From: Benincasa hispida
Taxonomy: Eukaryota > Streptophyta > Magnoliopsida > Cucurbitales > Cucurbitaceae
NCBI RefSeq assembly: GCF_009727055.1
Contig: NC_052354.1
Location: 35,552,067 to 35,616,066 of the forward strand
Direction of reading: 5' to 3'
DNA length: 64,000 nt
Within the stretch, counting starts at the first letter, position 1, and each line of letters begins with the position of its first letter. The notes below the pieces were generated by a model that did not search any database, was not told where the DNA came from, and saw only the letters and a list, made by a program, of their open reading frames with translations. Shown piece after piece: positions 62,681 to 64,000 of this stretch. The translations under genes were made by a program, and so were the position numbers.

Positions 62681-62689
62681 ATTTTTATA

Positions 62690-64000
62690 ATAGAAAGTTC
62701 TCTCCTCTCTCCACCTCCCTCACCAAACTTCCCATAAGTGTCCATCCGCCATGACCACCACCATGCCCCCACCACCCCCCTCCTACCCCACTCGTTCTAT
62801 CCATATTGACCGGAAGCTTTTCACCCTACAACTCAATGACACTAGCAATGGCAATTCTGTGAGAATAACTGAAAAAGGCCGATCATCGACATAGTCCCTT
62901 AACCTCCCTTGGAAAGCTCTCCATTGGCTTTCCTCCTCTTTTCACTCCCTTCAGCATGATCCCTGCAACTACAAATTTTTTAAAAAGTTCACTGACGACG
63001 ACACCCTCTGGTTAGAGAAATTACACAACAAGAATTGATATTATGCCAAACTTACTCACCTTTACCACACGGGGTGCCAGACGAAGATCTTCATCCCTTC
63101 GGAGGAACAAAAACAAGGCTGGTTTTCTTTCTACTCTCTACTATTTGATTATATGGTCGGTCCACCCTAACCTCCCACCCAAGCTTTCAGTACCACGATT
63201 GTTGTGCAGCCAAGACCTACAAACCCCATCAAGCCTCATGAGATGGCTAAGCCAAACCCCCCTCCCTTGAATCCCATCCCCCCGGTTACTGTCCACCTTT
63301 ATGAAGCCCTCCCTTGCCTTCATCTTGAATGGAATTCAATGGTGGTGGTGCAGTGCTACCTTCCTTATGATTCTTGGCTGGAAATTTATGATACAGTCCA
63401 ATCATCTCTCTCATCCTGCTGTACGATCAATCCACTGCTTGATGACAAAGCTTTTCTCCACATTTATAATCCAAAAATATCAGAATCTCCACGGTAGCAT
63501 AATGACTGGTTCCTATTTGGGAAGTTCTGGCTGAAATTCTTGGACGCCACAAACTCTTTCTCCTATCAATGATAGCTCACCGCCTCATTCGGGGGATGGA
63601 TTGACATTTTCGATCTCCCACCAATTCTCTGGAATGACAAAATTTTCAAGTTCATTGGCGATCAATGTGGTGGTTTCATTTGTTCTTGAAGCCAAACCGA
63701 TAGAGGTATAAATCTCTGGGGTGCTCGCTTAAAAATCCGGTCGAATTCTATAGTATTCAATCCCTTGCAGCTGATATTACCTCGAGAGCTTACCGGATTG
63801 GAATTTATGGTGAATATTCGTGGGATAGTCGCAGGCCAAAGCACACCCCTTTCAGATTCCTGTTGCCGACGTCAGACGCCTAAGGCATCATTTTTCATAG
63901 ATTCGCCACCGGCCATAACCTTCCCTTTTCCGACTCCCCCTTGTCGACGACGACAAATCAGGGCAACATTAATGTGGCTACGGATTTTCAGCCTCCCCCC
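62690..64000 (+). mobile_element. LINE 5' region with ORF1, runs off the edge
   Basis: A C/T-rich leader (62690-62750) precedes ATG at 62751, which opens MTTTMPPPPPSYPTRSIHID then RKLFTLQLND. Later frames read FFKKFTDDDTLWLEKLHNKN, INPLLDDKAFLHIYNPKI, WIDIFDLPPILWNDKIFKF and DRGINLWGARLKIRSN. The last are the DUF4283 C-terminal motifs of LINE ORF1. Stops and frameshifts are present. It is a different subfamily from the 43,737 element. ORF2 would lie outside the window. Confidence 0.75.

Overview
The window is nuclear DNA of a flowering plant. It is AT-rich, its one host gene is split by GT-AG introns, and nearly everything else is decayed plant retrotransposon (L1-type LINE, Ty1-copia, Ty3-gypsy). 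Two short repeats, one with GATAGACACTGATAG-like units near 58,200-58,290 and one beginning near 57,690 with a CAAAATAGGCC-like unit, resemble repeats I associate with cucurbits. A Cucurbitaceae source is therefore a moderate-confidence inference.

The only host gene I can support is on the + strand. It encodes a chloroplast-targeted LepA/EF4 translational GTPase (homolog of Arabidopsis cpLEPA, the 'GUF1 homolog, chloroplastic' family). I traced 14 exons between 6,177 and 62,115, giving 1,395 nt or 465 codons. All introns start GT and end AG, and every junction keeps the frame. GTPase motifs G1 to G5, domain II and part of domain III are present. The rest of domain III, domain V and the LepA C-terminal domain must lie beyond the right edge. 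About 56 kb of gene therefore holds under 1.4 kb of coding sequence. Introns 3 (12.0 kb), 5 (4.0 kb), 6 (5.6 kb), 7 (3.8 kb), 8 (19.3 kb), 10 (5.1 kb) and 12 (2.6 kb) have been inflated by transposons.

Layout. 1-5,850: a minus-strand DUF1985/Ulp1-type transposon cut by a 2.16-kb solo LTR with a GCATC target duplication. 6,177-8,379: exons 1-3, with a LINE ORF1 relic in intron 2. 8,620-20,370 (intron 3): a LINE relic hit by a SINE and by an LTR element (8,967-18,883). That LTR element contains a copia element (10,739-18,422), which contains a gypsy pol segment, which contains a LINE (11,808-13,596). 20,744-34,190: more gypsy, copia and LINE fragments and a GC-rich hAT-like element between small exons. 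34,292-53,560 (intron 8): a gypsy relic interrupted by a second copia (36,438-51,596), which itself holds chimeric gypsy pieces, an unclassified retroelement fragment and a nearly full-length LINE (43,737-51,410). 53,839-64,000: the last exons in the window, separated by LINE fragments, a cucurbit-like repeat and a LINE ORF1 that runs off the right edge.

One stretch is probably not real biology. Positions 45,624-45,658 match the Tn5/Nextera mosaic-end junction used in mate-pair libraries. The 1.2 kb after it is an exact copy of 49,571-50,772 and stops at a single N. It should be treated as an assembly error inside the LINE. I found no CRISPR array, operon, rRNA gene or functional tRNA gene.
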